The position numbers and the translations under genes were made by a program. Shown here piece by piece: positions 8,743-17,091 of a stretch of DNA of 64,000 bases. The notes beneath the pieces are model-generated. The model saw only the letters and a program-made list of their open reading frames with translations. It was not told where the DNA came from and made no database searches. Position 1 is the stretch's first letter. Each line of letters opens with the position of its first letter. Source of the DNA: [Clostridium] asparagiforme DSM 15981 (GTDB lineage Bacteria > Bacillota > Clostridia > Lachnospirales > Lachnospiraceae); contig CP102272.1 of the NCBI GenBank assembly GCA_025149125.1, positions 5,332,001 through 5,396,000 on the forward strand, in the 5' to 3' direction.

Positions 8743-9795
8743 TCAAAACAGAACCATAAACAGCTTCGCCATAAAAAATCCGATCAATCCGCAGCCCGGG
8801 AAATTCAACAGCCAGGTCAGCGCCATATCCTGAACCACCTTGAAATTGATGGCGGACAAACGCTTCACCGCGCCCACGCCCATAATCGCCGTCGTCTTGG
8901 TGTGGGTCGTGCTCACCGGAATACCGAATACCGTCGATACCAGAATACACAGCGCGCCCGCGATATCCGCGGAAAATCCCTGGTACTTCTCCAGCCGCAC
9001 CATATCCATCCCCACGGACTTGATAATCTTTTTGCCGCCCGCCGAGGTGCCGATTCCGATCACCAGGGAGCAGAGCAGGAGAAGCCACACCGGCATACCC
9101 ACGCCCGACGCGTTCTCCCGCCCGTTGGACAGGCAGATCACCAACAGCAGCACGCCCATGAATTTCTGGCCGTCCTGTGCTCCGTGCATAAACGCCATGG
9201 CCGCGGCGCCGCCCACCTGGGCGTGGCGGAAAAATCCGTCCGTCCTGCGCCGGTCCATATTCCGGCACAGCCATGCCACCAATTTACAAACAAAATATCC
9301 GCTGAAAAAACCGATTACCGTAGACAAAACCAGACCGTACAGAACCTTGACCCACTCCGCGCCGTTGATACCGCCAAGTCCCCCCTGAAGGGCGATTGCC
9401 GCTCCGGACAAACCGGCGATCAGCGAGTGGCTCTCACTGGTGGGAATCCCGAAATACCACGCAACCGCCGACCATACCACGATGGAAAACAGCGCCGCGC
9501 TGAGCGCTACCAGCGCCTGGTCGCTATGGCCCCCGAAATTCACCATGTTGGTGATGGTGGCCGCCACGGTGGAGTTGACCATAGTCATGACGAACACACC
9601 GGCAAAGTTGCACACCGCCGCCATGATAATCGCCGCGTCCACATTCAGCGAGCGCGTGGACACGCAGGTGGCGATGGCGTTAGGCGCGTCCGTGCAGCCG
9701 TTCAGGAAAATGACGCACAGTGTGAGAAACACCGTGATCATCACCGCCGGGCTGGACGTCACCTGATGCCAGAAAAACGAAAATGACAGATCCAT
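8743..9795 (-). CDS. Inorganic phosphate transporter, PiT family
   Basis: A 350-residue membrane protein with about ten helices and the duplicated PiT signature: NGCTDAPNAIATCVSTRSL near residue 33 and GAQDGQKFMGVLLL in the second half, plus VSTTHTKTTAIMGVG near the C terminus. These proteins import phosphate with a cation (H+ or Na+). The ATG at 9795 follows AAGGAAG. It is the first gene of the Pit-DUF47 operon. The 296-bp upstream region contains AT-rich sequence in which I could not identify a clear Pho box. Confidence 0.93.
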   Translation of the reverse strand: MDLSFSFFWHQVTSSPAVMITVFLTLCVIFLNGCTDAPNAIATCVSTRSLNVDAAIIMAAVCNFAGVFVMTMVNSTVAATITNMVNFGGHSDQALVALSAALFSIVVWSAVAWYFGIPTSESHSLIAGLSGAAIALQGGLGGINGAEWVKVLYGLVLSTVIGFFSGYFVCKLVAWLCRNMDRRRTDGFFRHAQVGGAAAMAFMHGAQDGQKFMGVLLLVICLSNGRENASGVGMPVWLLLLCSLVIGIGTSAGGKKIIKSVGMDMVRLEKYQGFSADIAGALCILVSTVFGIPVSTTHTKTTAIMGVGAVKRLSAINFKVVQDMALTWLLNFPGCGLIGFFMAKLFMVLF

Positions 9796-10040
9796 AATCT
9801 TCCTTATCCTACCCTCTTAACTTATTTTTTACTTACCTCTTACACATATTTTACATGCCATGCCATTTTATTCTAGCACGCTTTTTTATGGGCGTAAAGT
9901 TCTTATCCGTAAATAATATGCTAAAAATGCCGTATTTTTTCAGCATAAGTAAATAAAATGTTAGGTATTTGTAAATTTTTGAGGGTTTCGGGGGGATGGG
10001 GGTAACTTTTTGGATATCATTTTAATGGTTGTCAAAGATA

Positions 10041-10082
10041 AAGGAGGCTTTATTATCCAATTTCGGATAATATAGTCTCCTT
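10041..10082 (-). terminator. Terminator-like hairpin after the methyltransferase gene
   Basis: An 18-nt arm beginning AAGGAGGCTTTATTATCC pairs with GGATAATATAGTCTCCTT with two mismatches across a 6-nt loop. It lies directly after the stop of the minus-strand methyltransferase. The following U tract is weak. Confidence 0.6.
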
Positions 10083-10091
10083 GCCAAAATT

Positions 10092-10679
10092 CTATCGTTT
10101 TCTCAAAATCATATTCAGCCAGCGTTCGTCCCCTCTGCCCGGCCGCACGTCAAATGTCACCCACATCTCCTCCACGTCATAGACCGATATCCGCTCCAGC
10201 AGCCCGGCCATCTTCGCCTCCGTCATATTCGTAAAGTAACGGCCGCTGCGCCCGCCTTCCTCTGTCCCGTACTTGAAGGAGGTGTAAACGATCCCGCGCC
10301 GCCTCAGCGCCCGGGCCATTTTCCCGAGCACCTCCTCCAGCTCTGCGCAGGGCAGATGAAGAATGGAAGAACAGGCCCAGATTCCGTCGTAACGCTCCAC
10401 CTCGTCCAAATCCTGAAACAACATCCGGCGGACGTTGATCCCGGTATACTCTGACGCGATGCGGACGAACTCAGCGGAGCCGTCCACCGCCTCCACCTGG
10501 AATCCCCTGTTCCGGAAATATTTCGTGTCCCGCCCCGAGCCGCAGCCGAAATCCAGAATCCGCGCGCCCGGTTCCAAATATTGTAAGAAGCGTTCCTGGG
10601 TCTGTGAGAACTCCACGTCCCTCGTGCTGTCCACGTACGCCTTCGCGTGTTGATTGTAGTATTGCAGTGTGTCGTCCAT
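10092..10679 (-). CDS. Class I SAM-dependent methyltransferase
   Basis: A 195-residue methyltransferase. Motif I is ARILDFGCGSGRDTKYF (about residues 37-53), followed by the acidic post-I position in FQVEAVDGS, and a motif IV-like WACSSILHLP. The N-terminal YYNQHAKAY is common in small Rossmann-fold methyltransferases of unknown substrate. GGAGGAG lies 9 bases before the ATG at 10679; a TTG two codons earlier, at 10685, is also possible. The gene stands alone between its terminator and an unrelated collagen-like gene. Confidence 0.85.
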   Translation of the reverse strand: MDDTLQYYNQHAKAYVDSTRDVEFSQTQERFLQYLEPGARILDFGCGSGRDTKYFRNRGFQVEAVDGSAEFVRIASEYTGINVRRMLFQDLDEVERYDGIWACSSILHLPCAELEEVLGKMARALRRRGIVYTSFKYGTEEGGRSGRYFTNMTEAKMAGLLERISVYDVEEMWVTFDVRPGRGDERWLNMILRKR

Positions 10680-10786
10680 TTTCAAAGTCTCCTCCCCGCC
10701 TGATTCATGCCGTTTGCTCTGTCCATCATATCATGTTTGAAACGCGCGGGCAACGGGATTTCCCGGGCTGCGGCCGGGATTGCCGG

Positions 10787-10819
10787 AAAAGAATCCCCCG
10801 CGTTTGAACGCGGAGGATT
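10787..10819 (-). terminator. Terminator after the collagen-like gene
   Basis: The stem AATCCTCCGCG/CGCGGGGGATT (one G-T pair) has a 6-nt loop and is followed on the minus strand by CTTTT, 16 bp after the stop codon at 10836. Confidence 0.85.
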
Positions 10820-10835
10820 TTCAAATAACCGTTTA

Positions 10836-12203
10836 TTATGAGGAGGGCGCACTGAACGTTACGCCTGTATAAAACCAGTCCACGCAGATGGAGGTCCTGG
10901 CCCCGCCGTTGGAGGCGAAGGTGATGACCTGGCACATGGACCACAGGTTTGTGGCCGGGTCCTGCTGCCGGATCCGCATCCAGTGTGTCTCCTGGGACTG
11001 GCTGTAAACCACGTCGTCCAGCACCTGGCTGGTGCTGATCCTCGTATTGTTGAGCGTCTGGGACTCGATTGCGGACGCATCGTAGATGCTGGTCCGGCGG
11101 ATATCCGCCAGCACAGGCGTGGCGGTATCTTTGGCCCTGATGGAGAGGCGGATGGAAGCGGTGCTGCCAAACTGGGCCGTCAGAATCAGGCTGCCCAGCG
11201 GAATGTTCAAAGCACTCCCCGACTTCGACAGGTCCGCATTGTAAGACTCCGTGTTGGATTTAAGGTTCGGACTCACCACCTCCTGATCCGCGGTCTTAAA
11301 ACTCACCTTGTAGCTGGTCGGCGTACTCTCTACCACTGTAATCCCAGGCGCCGGGCCGGTATCCCCCTTCTGCCCCGTACCTCCCGCAGCACCCGTTACC
11401 CCCGCGATTCCCTGGGCTCCTGTGGGCCCGGTCGCTCCCTGCGCACCAGTCGGGCCGGTCATCCCCTGCGCCCCGGTTGGGCCGGTTATCCCCTGCGCCC
11501 CGGTCGGGCCGGTTATCCCTTGCGCTCCGGTCGGGCCCGCTACTCCCTGTTCTCCAGTCGGCCCCATTATTCCCTGCGCCCCAGTCGGGCCGGTTATCCC
11601 CTGCGCCCCAGTCGGACCCGTTATCCCCTGCGCTCCGGCCGCCCCGGTTACTCCCTGCGTCCCCGTCGCTCCCTGTTCCCCCTGAGGACCGGCGCAGCCC
11701 TTTTCTCCCCGAGGCCCCTGGGGGCCGGTCTCCCCCTGAATCCCCTGTTCCCCCATCGGTCCCTGCTCCCCAGCCGGACCGCGCTCACCGGTATCGCCGA
11801 TCTCCCCCTGAGGGCCAGCGGGACCAACAGGCCCGGGATCACCTTTCGGTCCCATGGGTCCCTGATCCCCCTGAGGACCTACCGGTCCGGGATTGCCGCG
11901 CACGCCCTGGGGACCGATATCCCCCGGATCCCCCTTCGGCCCTACGTCGCCGCGCACCCCCTGGAGACCACGGGGTCCCTGGGGGCCGATATCGCCGCGC
12001 AGCCCGGGAAAGCCCTGACATCCCGCGTTTCCTCTGGGGCCCTGAAGCCCCTGGGGGCCCCGCTCTCCCCTTGGCCCCTGGGGTCCTTGCGGCCCCCGTT
12101 CTCCTCTGAGTCCCTGAGGACCTTGCGCCAGTACGCTCCCCCCGCCATAGTTATCGCAGCAAGGGCACGTCCTGCCCATATTATTATATTCATAACCGTT
12201 CAC
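10836..12203 (-). CDS. Collagen-like repeat surface/exosporium-type protein
   Basis: A 455-residue protein with a short N-terminal head (NGYEYNNMGRTCPCCDN), about 85 Gly-X-Y triplets (roughly residues 28-285) and a 160-residue C-terminal domain. The triplets change from charged GPRGERGPQ-type near the N terminus to a run of GPTGAQGIT repeats later. This layout resembles BclA-like proteins that form trimeric fibres with a folded C-terminal head on spores, but a spore location is inference. No signal peptide is evident, which also fits spore-surface proteins. I choose the GTG at 12203 because GAGGAGGGG lies 7 bases upstream; an in-frame reading could extend to 12242. A decayed holin fragment lies just upstream. 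Confidence 0.85.
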   Translation of the reverse strand: MNGYEYNNMGRTCPCCDNYGGGSVLAQGPQGLRGERGPQGPQGPRGERGPQGLQGPRGNAGCQGFPGLRGDIGPQGPRGLQGVRGDVGPKGDPGDIGPQGVRGNPGPVGPQGDQGPMGPKGDPGPVGPAGPQGEIGDTGERGPAGEQGPMGEQGIQGETGPQGPRGEKGCAGPQGEQGATGTQGVTGAAGAQGITGPTGAQGITGPTGAQGIMGPTGEQGVAGPTGAQGITGPTGAQGITGPTGAQGMTGPTGAQGATGPTGAQGIAGVTGAAGGTGQKGDTGPAPGITVVESTPTSYKVSFKTADQEVVSPNLKSNTESYNADLSKSGSALNIPLGSLILTAQFGSTASIRLSIRAKDTATPVLADIRRTSIYDASAIESQTLNNTRISTSQVLDDVVYSQSQETHWMRIRQQDPATNLWSMCQVITFASNGGARTSICVDWFYTGVTFSAPSS

Positions 12204-12305
12204 CGGCAATCCCCTCCTCGTCATACACACTCTATTTAACAATCATACACCCCAACTATTGCAACTCGGTAAAAACACTGCACTCCGTTCAGAGAAAACA
12301 TTTCT

Positions 12306-12464
12306 GGTCGCGCACACCCAGACGCTGCACCCGGCCACTCCCATAATCCCCAAAACATACGGAATCAGCCGGTCCGGCACCTTGGGCGTACGCTTTAACG
12401 CATTTCCGATGAGCCACCGCACGGACACCGGCACAAGCATTTCCGGCTTAATATATTGTGTAAA
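12306..12464 (-). pseudogene. Phage-holin fragment (decayed)
   Basis: On the minus strand the frame encodes FTQYIKPEMLVPVSVRWLIG, then NALKRTPKVPDRLIPYVLGI, then a hydrophobic stretch ending VCAT. This matches the first half of small Hol44-type phage holins (Y-I-x-P-E-x-L, K-x-P-D-x-x-I-P). No good start codon is found: a GAG sits where an ATG would be expected after GGGAGG. The frame then loses resemblance to the family and the second half is missing. It is read as a truncated remnant of a prophage or tailocin lysis gene. Confidence 0.5.
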
Positions 12465-12592
12465 CTCCCTCCCCCCACCTCCGCCTCCGGGAACTCCCCC
12501 GGATTTTATAAGGATGTACAATACCCTATTCTATGCGGCGCTCCGCCCTCCGGTTCCTCTCCCCGGACAGGATATCGGAACATGCGGCCATT

Positions 12593-12622
12593 AAAAAAAC
12601 CCCTGATCTCAATCAAGGGTTT
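12593..12622 (-). terminator. Terminator after tRNA-Leu (TAG)
   Basis: The stem AAACCCTTGAT/ATCAGGGGTTT has a 4-nt loop and ends in a run of T on the minus strand, directly after the tRNA. Confidence 0.85.
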
Positions 12623-12626
12623 TCAC

Positions 12627-12706
12627 TGCGGCTAACAGGACTCGAACCTGCACGGTCTCCCAATGGAACCTAAATCCATCGCGTCTGCCAATTCCGCCAT
12701 AGCCGC
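12627..12706 (-). tRNA. tRNA-Leu (TAG)
   Basis: An 80-nt cloverleaf beginning GCGGCTA and ending TAGCCGC plus A. Anticodon loop TTTAGGT gives TAG. The variable arm is short for a leucine tRNA. CCA is not encoded. Confidence 0.95.
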
Positions 12707-12721
12707 ATTCACACAAGTCTC

Positions 12722-12750
12722 ATTATATCCGAGCCGCACGCCAATGTCAA
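12722..12750 (-). promoter_or_regulatory. Consensus promoter of tRNA-Leu (TAG)
   Basis: A perfect TTGACA (12745-12750) and a perfect TATAAT (12722-12727) are separated by 17 bp on the minus strand, just upstream of the tRNA. Confidence 0.92.
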
Positions 12751-12755
12751 GTGCC

Positions 12756-12800
12756 CGAGGCCGCCTCTCCCGGTCCACCGAGGCCGCCTCTCCCGGTCCA
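12756..12800. repeat. Two-copy 23-bp tandem repeat
   Basis: CGAGGCCGCCTCTCCCGGTC with two further bases occurs at 12756-12777 and again at 12779-12800, a period of 23 bp. It lies in GC-rich intergenic DNA upstream of the tRNA-Leu promoter. The rest of 12801-12980 holds nothing recognisable. Confidence 0.85.
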
Positions 12801-12982
12801 ACCGGCCGCGCGGCGCTCCGTTCCCCGGCCATCTCCACCTGTCTCCGTACCCTTCCGCTCATTTTCCTTCCCGGTTCTCCCCCTCTTCCCCTGCGCTCAT
12901 CCCGCCAATATTATCCATTTACGGATCATATTCTAATCTCCTCTATCCCCCAAAACTCCCCATTCATCCAGACAACAACCAT

Positions 12983-13018
12983 AAAAAAACGGCCTCCCCC
13001 TCAACCGGAAGACGCCGT
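12983..13018 (-). terminator. Terminator overlapping the 3' end of the xerD-like gene
   Basis: ACGGCGTCTTCC pairs with GGGGGAGGCCGT (G-T pairs allowed) and is followed by seven T residues on the minus strand. The left arm lies inside the last five codons of the recombinase. Confidence 0.85.
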
Positions 13019-13852
13019 ATAGTTTGTATAAATCTGTGTAGTCGCCGTATCAGAATGTCCCAGCATCGCCTGCACCGCGTGGATATCCGCGCCGCTGCGG
13101 ATCAGATGGGCGGCAAAGGAATGCCGCAGGGTATGCGGCGTGATATCGGACTTGATTCCGGCCTTCTCGCCGTACTGTTTAATCAATTTCCAGAAGCCCT
13201 GGCGGCTCATGGCCTGGCCGTTGCAGTTGGTAAACAGCCAATCCGAGTTTTTGCCCTTCAAAAGCTCCGTCCTGGCCTCCCCCATGTACTGGACCAGGGC
13301 CTGGCGGGCGTTCTTCCCAAAGGGCACCATCCGCTCCTTGCTGCGGTCCCGGCAGGTAATGTAGCCCACCTGCATATTCACATCCGTCAGTTTCAGGCTG
13401 ATCAGCTCCGACACGCGGATTCCGGTGGCGTAGAGCAATTCCAGCATCGCCTTGTCCCGAAGCTCCTTGGGTGTTCTGTCCCCGGGCTGGCACAACAGCG
13501 CGTTGACCTCATTCACCGTCAGGATCACCGGCGCCTTTTTCTCCACCTTGGGAGCCTTGATAAACTCCGCCGGATCGCGGCGGATTCTCCCCTCCCGCAG
13601 TTCATAGTGGAAAAATGCCTTAATGGAAGCCAGCTCCCGCGAAATCGTGGTGGTGGCCTTCCCTTCCTTCTCCAGATACAGTATGTACGAATTCAAGCTG
13701 GTCTTGGTCACCTTTTCCGCCTCCGTGATCCCCTTGGCCTCCAGGTAAGCCGCCAGCTGCACCAGATCTCTCTGGTAGGAAATGACCGTATTCTTCGATG
13801 CCTTTTTTTCATTCTCAAGGTACCCGATAAAGTATTTTATGTCGGCCGTCAT
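13001..13852 (-). CDS. xerD: XerD-like tyrosine recombinase
   Basis: A 283-residue site-specific recombinase with an N-terminal SAM-like core-binding domain (residues 1-90) and a catalytic domain. Visible active-site residues are Arg in YATGIRVSE, His and Arg in HTLRHSFAAH, His in LGHSD and Tyr in TTQIYTNY. Xer proteins resolve chromosome dimers at dif. Two things are odd. The beta-hairpin that usually carries the catalytic lysine in GKGNKER reads RDRSKER. The protein also stops nine residues after the tyrosine, so the usual C-terminal helix is missing, and its last codons form the terminator. The neighbourhood (NUDIX, SpoIIM-like) matches the Bacillus nudF-spoIIM-xerD region. Confidence 0.85.
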   Translation of the reverse strand: MTADIKYFIGYLENEKKASKNTVISYQRDLVQLAAYLEAKGITEAEKVTKTSLNSYILYLEKEGKATTTISRELASIKAFFHYELREGRIRRDPAEFIKAPKVEKKAPVILTVNEVNALLCQPGDRTPKELRDKAMLELLYATGIRVSELISLKLTDVNMQVGYITCRDRSKERMVPFGKNARQALVQYMGEARTELLKGKNSDWLFTNCNGQAMSRQGFWKLIKQYGEKAGIKSDITPHTLRHSFAAHLIRSGADIHAVQAMLGHSDTATTQIYTNYTASSG

Positions 13853-14069
13853 CGCTTTTATCCCCTAACCCCTAACATTCACAAACTACGCATTTACATA
13901 GTGCTGACTATCATTATATCCACATTTTTCGATAAAATCAAACACATTTTTCCCACTTTGAGGCCATTTTCCACCTGATTAACATAAAACATACTACATG
14001 TTGGAACCCCCCATTTTTTCCTCGCAATATGTTGTAAAATCCCGCGAAAATATTTTTAAAAATTCCATA

Positions 14070-14099
14070 AAAAAAACGCCGCTCCAATAGCCGCGGCGT
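14070..14099 (-). terminator. Terminator after the lipase-like gene
   Basis: A 7-bp GC-rich stem (ACGCCGC/GCGGCGT) is followed by a long T run on the minus strand. The remaining 13853-14069 region is AT-rich with no gene. Confidence 0.88.
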
Positions 14100-14146
14100 C
14101 TGAAAATCCCTATTTTTACTGGATTTTTCCAATTTCCCCCATATAT

Positions 14147-15565
14147 TCAGAATCCCCTCGCGCGCAGTTCCTCCACCATCCCCACATAAAATTCCACCAC
14201 GTCGAAGTCCCCATAGTCCTCACGCTTCAGATCGATAATATCCCCGTGGGAGATTCCCCTGTGCCTGCGGTTGCGCACCACGCCCCGAAATTCGCCCCAT
14301 TTGGCCGACTCCACGCTGACCAGCCCGTCGTTTTCCCCCTCCAGGGGTTTGATGAGCAGATAAGGCAACGTGAGCAGCGGATCGCTGAGACAATCCCTCA
14401 TGGCCGTGGCGTAGCTCTGGTAAAATACCCCCGGCGCATCCGGCACCTCCCGGTTGAAGCGCTCGCTGGCCTGTGTGGAAAACTGCCGCGTGGCCCGGTA
14501 GAAATCCGGGTGGGCGTCCCCGAACCGCCCAAAGCCCCAGTCGAAAACCCGGGCCACGCCCCGGTACAGCCACTCCGGCAGGCGGCAGGCCCGGTCCACA
14601 AACCGGCAGCCACGGTGGGGCGTACACACGGTGGTCAGGGACGCCACCCAGGGCGCGGCTCCCAGACGGCTGATGGCGTAGCGCGAATCCAGCCCGCCCT
14701 TGGAGTGGGCGATCATATTCACCTTGCCGCAGCCGGTCTCCTTGGCCACCCTCTGCACCACCTTTAAAATATCCCCGGCGTTCTGCTCCACCGTGGCAAA
14801 CGCCTCCTGGTTCCCGTAATACACCGTTGCCCCATAGCGCGTCAATTCCCTTGGAATCCGTCCCCAGTAGTTAAAATACCGCAGGTCCCGAAAACCGACG
14901 CCGTGAACCATCACCAGCGGATACCGGGTGCGGCACAGCTCCGATTCCCTGCGCACCAGGCGCACCGACTCCTTGTAACACTCAAAGTCGTATTCCGCGT
15001 GCACCTTGCGCATGGCATAACACAACACCAGCAGGTTCACCCCCGGAACCCACATCGCCAAAAGCATCAGCGCCCTCATCCCCAGGCGCAGACGCCTGGA
15101 AGTGAAAAACATGCGCAGAATACCGTTCCACATCAGGAGGAACAGCAGGATCACCGCGTAAATACAGTTACCCCACAAAAACAGGCCCGGATGGCTCCCG
15201 AGCGGCGCGTTCTCCCCCGCCCGTTCCAAAAGCGCCTTCAGTACGGGATAACCAAACCACATCCCCAGGGCCTGTACCGCCATGCCGTAAAGGGCCAGCT
15301 GGCACAGATGCCGCCCGCCCTCCATAATGGTCAGGCGGCGGCTGGCGAATTCCTCCCTGGGCCACGGAACAATATTCAGATAAATCCACGCCGCCCAGAC
15401 ACCGAGCAGCACAGCCGCCGTAATCATTGTCCGGAAAAATATCCCGCTGTCCGGCCTTAACAGCTGAAAGGCCAGCCAGATGAGAAGCGGGCAGTTGACC
15501 GCCGCCGGTATGTATAGCGCGCGGATCAAACGCCGCAGATAAACCGGAGCCCTCTTCAGTCTCAT
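14147..15565 (-). CDS. Membrane-anchored lipase-like alpha/beta-hydrolase
   Basis: A 472-residue protein. The first 180 residues contain about five membrane helices; the rest is a lipase-type hydrolase. The oxyanion region is YPLVMVHGVGFRD, and the nucleophile elbow is MIAHSKGGLDSRYA (AHSxGG, as in class I bacterial lipases). TTVCTPHRGCRFVD follows the elbow, and the C-terminal SHGDIIDL may supply the histidine. It probably acts at the membrane surface on lipid esters; the substrate is unknown. AGAGAGGAAA precedes the ATG. It lies 12 bp downstream of an EamA transporter and is probably in the same transcript. Confidence 0.8.
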   Translation of the reverse strand: MRLKRAPVYLRRLIRALYIPAAVNCPLLIWLAFQLLRPDSGIFFRTMITAAVLLGVWAAWIYLNIVPWPREEFASRRLTIMEGGRHLCQLALYGMAVQALGMWFGYPVLKALLERAGENAPLGSHPGLFLWGNCIYAVILLFLLMWNGILRMFFTSRRLRLGMRALMLLAMWVPGVNLLVLCYAMRKVHAEYDFECYKESVRLVRRESELCRTRYPLVMVHGVGFRDLRYFNYWGRIPRELTRYGATVYYGNQEAFATVEQNAGDILKVVQRVAKETGCGKVNMIAHSKGGLDSRYAISRLGAAPWVASLTTVCTPHRGCRFVDRACRLPEWLYRGVARVFDWGFGRFGDAHPDFYRATRQFSTQASERFNREVPDAPGVFYQSYATAMRDCLSDPLLTLPYLLIKPLEGENDGLVSVESAKWGEFRGVVRNRRHRGISHGDIIDLKREDYGDFDVVEFYVGMVEELRARGF

Positions 15566-15577
15566 CGCATTTCCTCT

Positions 15578-16435
15578 CTAACGTAACAAAAGCAGCGTTC
15601 CGGCCACCAGCAGCGCCAGTCCCCAAAACGCCCTCCTGCCCAGCCGTTCCCCCAAAAACAGCCGTGAAAACAGAATGGTGACCAGAATACTCAGCTTGTC
15701 AATGGGCACCACCACGCTGGCCTGTCCATCCTGAAGCGCCCGGTAATAGCAAAGCCAGGATCCCCCGGTGGCCAGCCCGGACAATACCAGAAACAGGCCG
15801 TTTTTTCCGTTGATACGCCGGACCTCCCCCTGCTTGCCCTTGACGAACACCAGAAGCCAGGCCATCACCAGCACCACGCAGGTGCGGATCGCGGTCCCCA
15901 AATTGGACTCCACACCCTGAATTCCAATTTTCCCCAGAATCGCCGTCAAGCTGGCGAACACCGCGGACAGCAGAGCGCAAACCATCCAGCCCCGCTCTGC
16001 GCCGTCCGCTCCCCCCTCCTGCCTGCGGATCATAAGCAGCGTACCCGCGCCGATTAAAATCATGCATACGACCTTTAACGGAGAAAGCGCCTCCCCCAGA
16101 ATCAGAAACGCCAGCAGCATGGTCAGAACCGTGCTGGACTTGTCGATGGGAGCCACCTTATTCACATTTCCCAGCTGCAGCGCCCGGAAATAGAACAGCC
16201 AGGAAGCGCCGGTGGCCAGCCCGGACAACACCAGAAACAAAAACGTCCTGCCGCTTATCTCCCCCACCGTCCCAATGGAACCGGTCAAAAACACCATCAT
16301 CCAGGAAAAGACAAGCACCACTCCGGTGCGCACCGCAGTCCCCACATCCGAATCCATGTCCTGCATGCCGATTTTCGACAGAACCGCCGTAATCCCCGCA
16401 AACAGCGCCGAGCCAAACGCAAACAGCACCCACAT
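15578..16435 (-). CDS. EamA/DMT-family transporter
   Basis: A 285-residue membrane protein with two clear EamA repeats of about 140 residues. The repeats begin WVLFAFGSALFAGITAVLSK and MVCALLSAVFASLTAILGK, and each later contains an S-G-L-A-T-G-x-S-W-L-x-Y-x-R-A-L-Q motif. This is a well-preserved tandem duplication with a small-molecule transport role. AAGGAGG lies 10 bases before the ATG at 16435. It sits between spoIIM-like and lipase-like genes within the otherwise conserved spoIIM-xerD neighbourhood. Confidence 0.87.
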   Translation of the reverse strand: MWVLFAFGSALFAGITAVLSKIGMQDMDSDVGTAVRTGVVLVFSWMMVFLTGSIGTVGEISGRTFLFLVLSGLATGASWLFYFRALQLGNVNKVAPIDKSSTVLTMLLAFLILGEALSPLKVVCMILIGAGTLLMIRRQEGGADGAERGWMVCALLSAVFASLTAILGKIGIQGVESNLGTAIRTCVVLVMAWLLVFVKGKQGEVRRINGKNGLFLVLSGLATGGSWLCYYRALQDGQASVVVPIDKLSILVTILFSRLFLGERLGRRAFWGLALLVAGTLLLLR

Positions 16436-16480
16436 TTGCCATTTCCTCCTTAGTGCCAGACACCGGCCCGCGCTCCCCTC

Positions 16481-17029
16481 TCAGAACCAGAGGCCGTACA
16501 GCGCCGGGCTGGCGTAAACTTCCAAAAATGTGCCCAAAGCCCCCACTAAAAGCAGCAGCCCGAAGGGCGCCAGGCGTATTTTCTTCTCCTGCTTCCCCGC
16601 CCACATGGCCAGAACGGCCCAGGCCAGGGCGTAGCAGACCCCCTGGGGCGCCATGCTACACAGGAAGGCGGGCAGCCCCAAAAGCCCCTTCTGGCTGGTC
16701 AGCACGGACATGACCACGGCTACGGTCACGCCGCCCCAGACCGCCGCCAGGCCGAACAGCACCGCGCTGTACACCGTCAGTCCCATAAGCCAGCCCACCG
16801 CCAGCTGGGCGAACCGCAGACGCAGGACCTGCCAGAAAAGGGCCTGTCTGACCGCCCCGTCCACGGACGAGCCCGGTCCCATCCCTCCCAGCACCTGGGC
16901 CTTCACCGTCTGACCGCCAAAAAAATGGGCTGCCGCTGTTCCCCCGACAACGCCGAGAATAAAACAGACGAGCAGCCAATCCTGATAGTTTAAACTTCGC
17001 ATTTCCATTCTAAGTCGCCGCAATTTCAC
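16481..17029 (-). CDS. spoIIM: Stage II sporulation protein M-like membrane protein
   Basis: A 182-residue protein with four or five membrane helices. The pattern, with an N-terminal helix (LLVCFILGVVGGTAAAHFF), a FWQVLRLRFAQLAVGWLMG segment, a central GLLGLPAFLCSMAPQGVCYA and a C-terminal helix pair, fits SpoIIM. SpoIIM joins SpoIID and SpoIIP in the septal peptidoglycan-degrading complex during engulfment. Position supports the call: NUDIX hydrolase, then spoIIM, then xerD, as in Bacillus. Identity in sequence alone is moderate. The frame starts at a GTG at 17029; ATG codons at 17008 and 17002 are alternatives because no start has a strong ribosome-binding site. Confidence 0.65.
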   Translation of the reverse strand: MKLRRLRMEMRSLNYQDWLLVCFILGVVGGTAAAHFFGGQTVKAQVLGGMGPGSSVDGAVRQALFWQVLRLRFAQLAVGWLMGLTVYSAVLFGLAAVWGGVTVAVVMSVLTSQKGLLGLPAFLCSMAPQGVCYALAWAVLAMWAGKQEKKIRLAPFGLLLLVGALGTFLEVYASPALYGLWF

Positions 17030-17091
17030 AGGCAGCCACCGCCAGTCTCAGCTTGTTTACCACAGTCTATGCCGCCCGTCCGGTGATTATG

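Noticed and set aside
12259..12594. Plus-strand frame of 111 codons
   Set aside because: It is antisense to the holin relic, low in complexity and lacks a ribosome-binding site.
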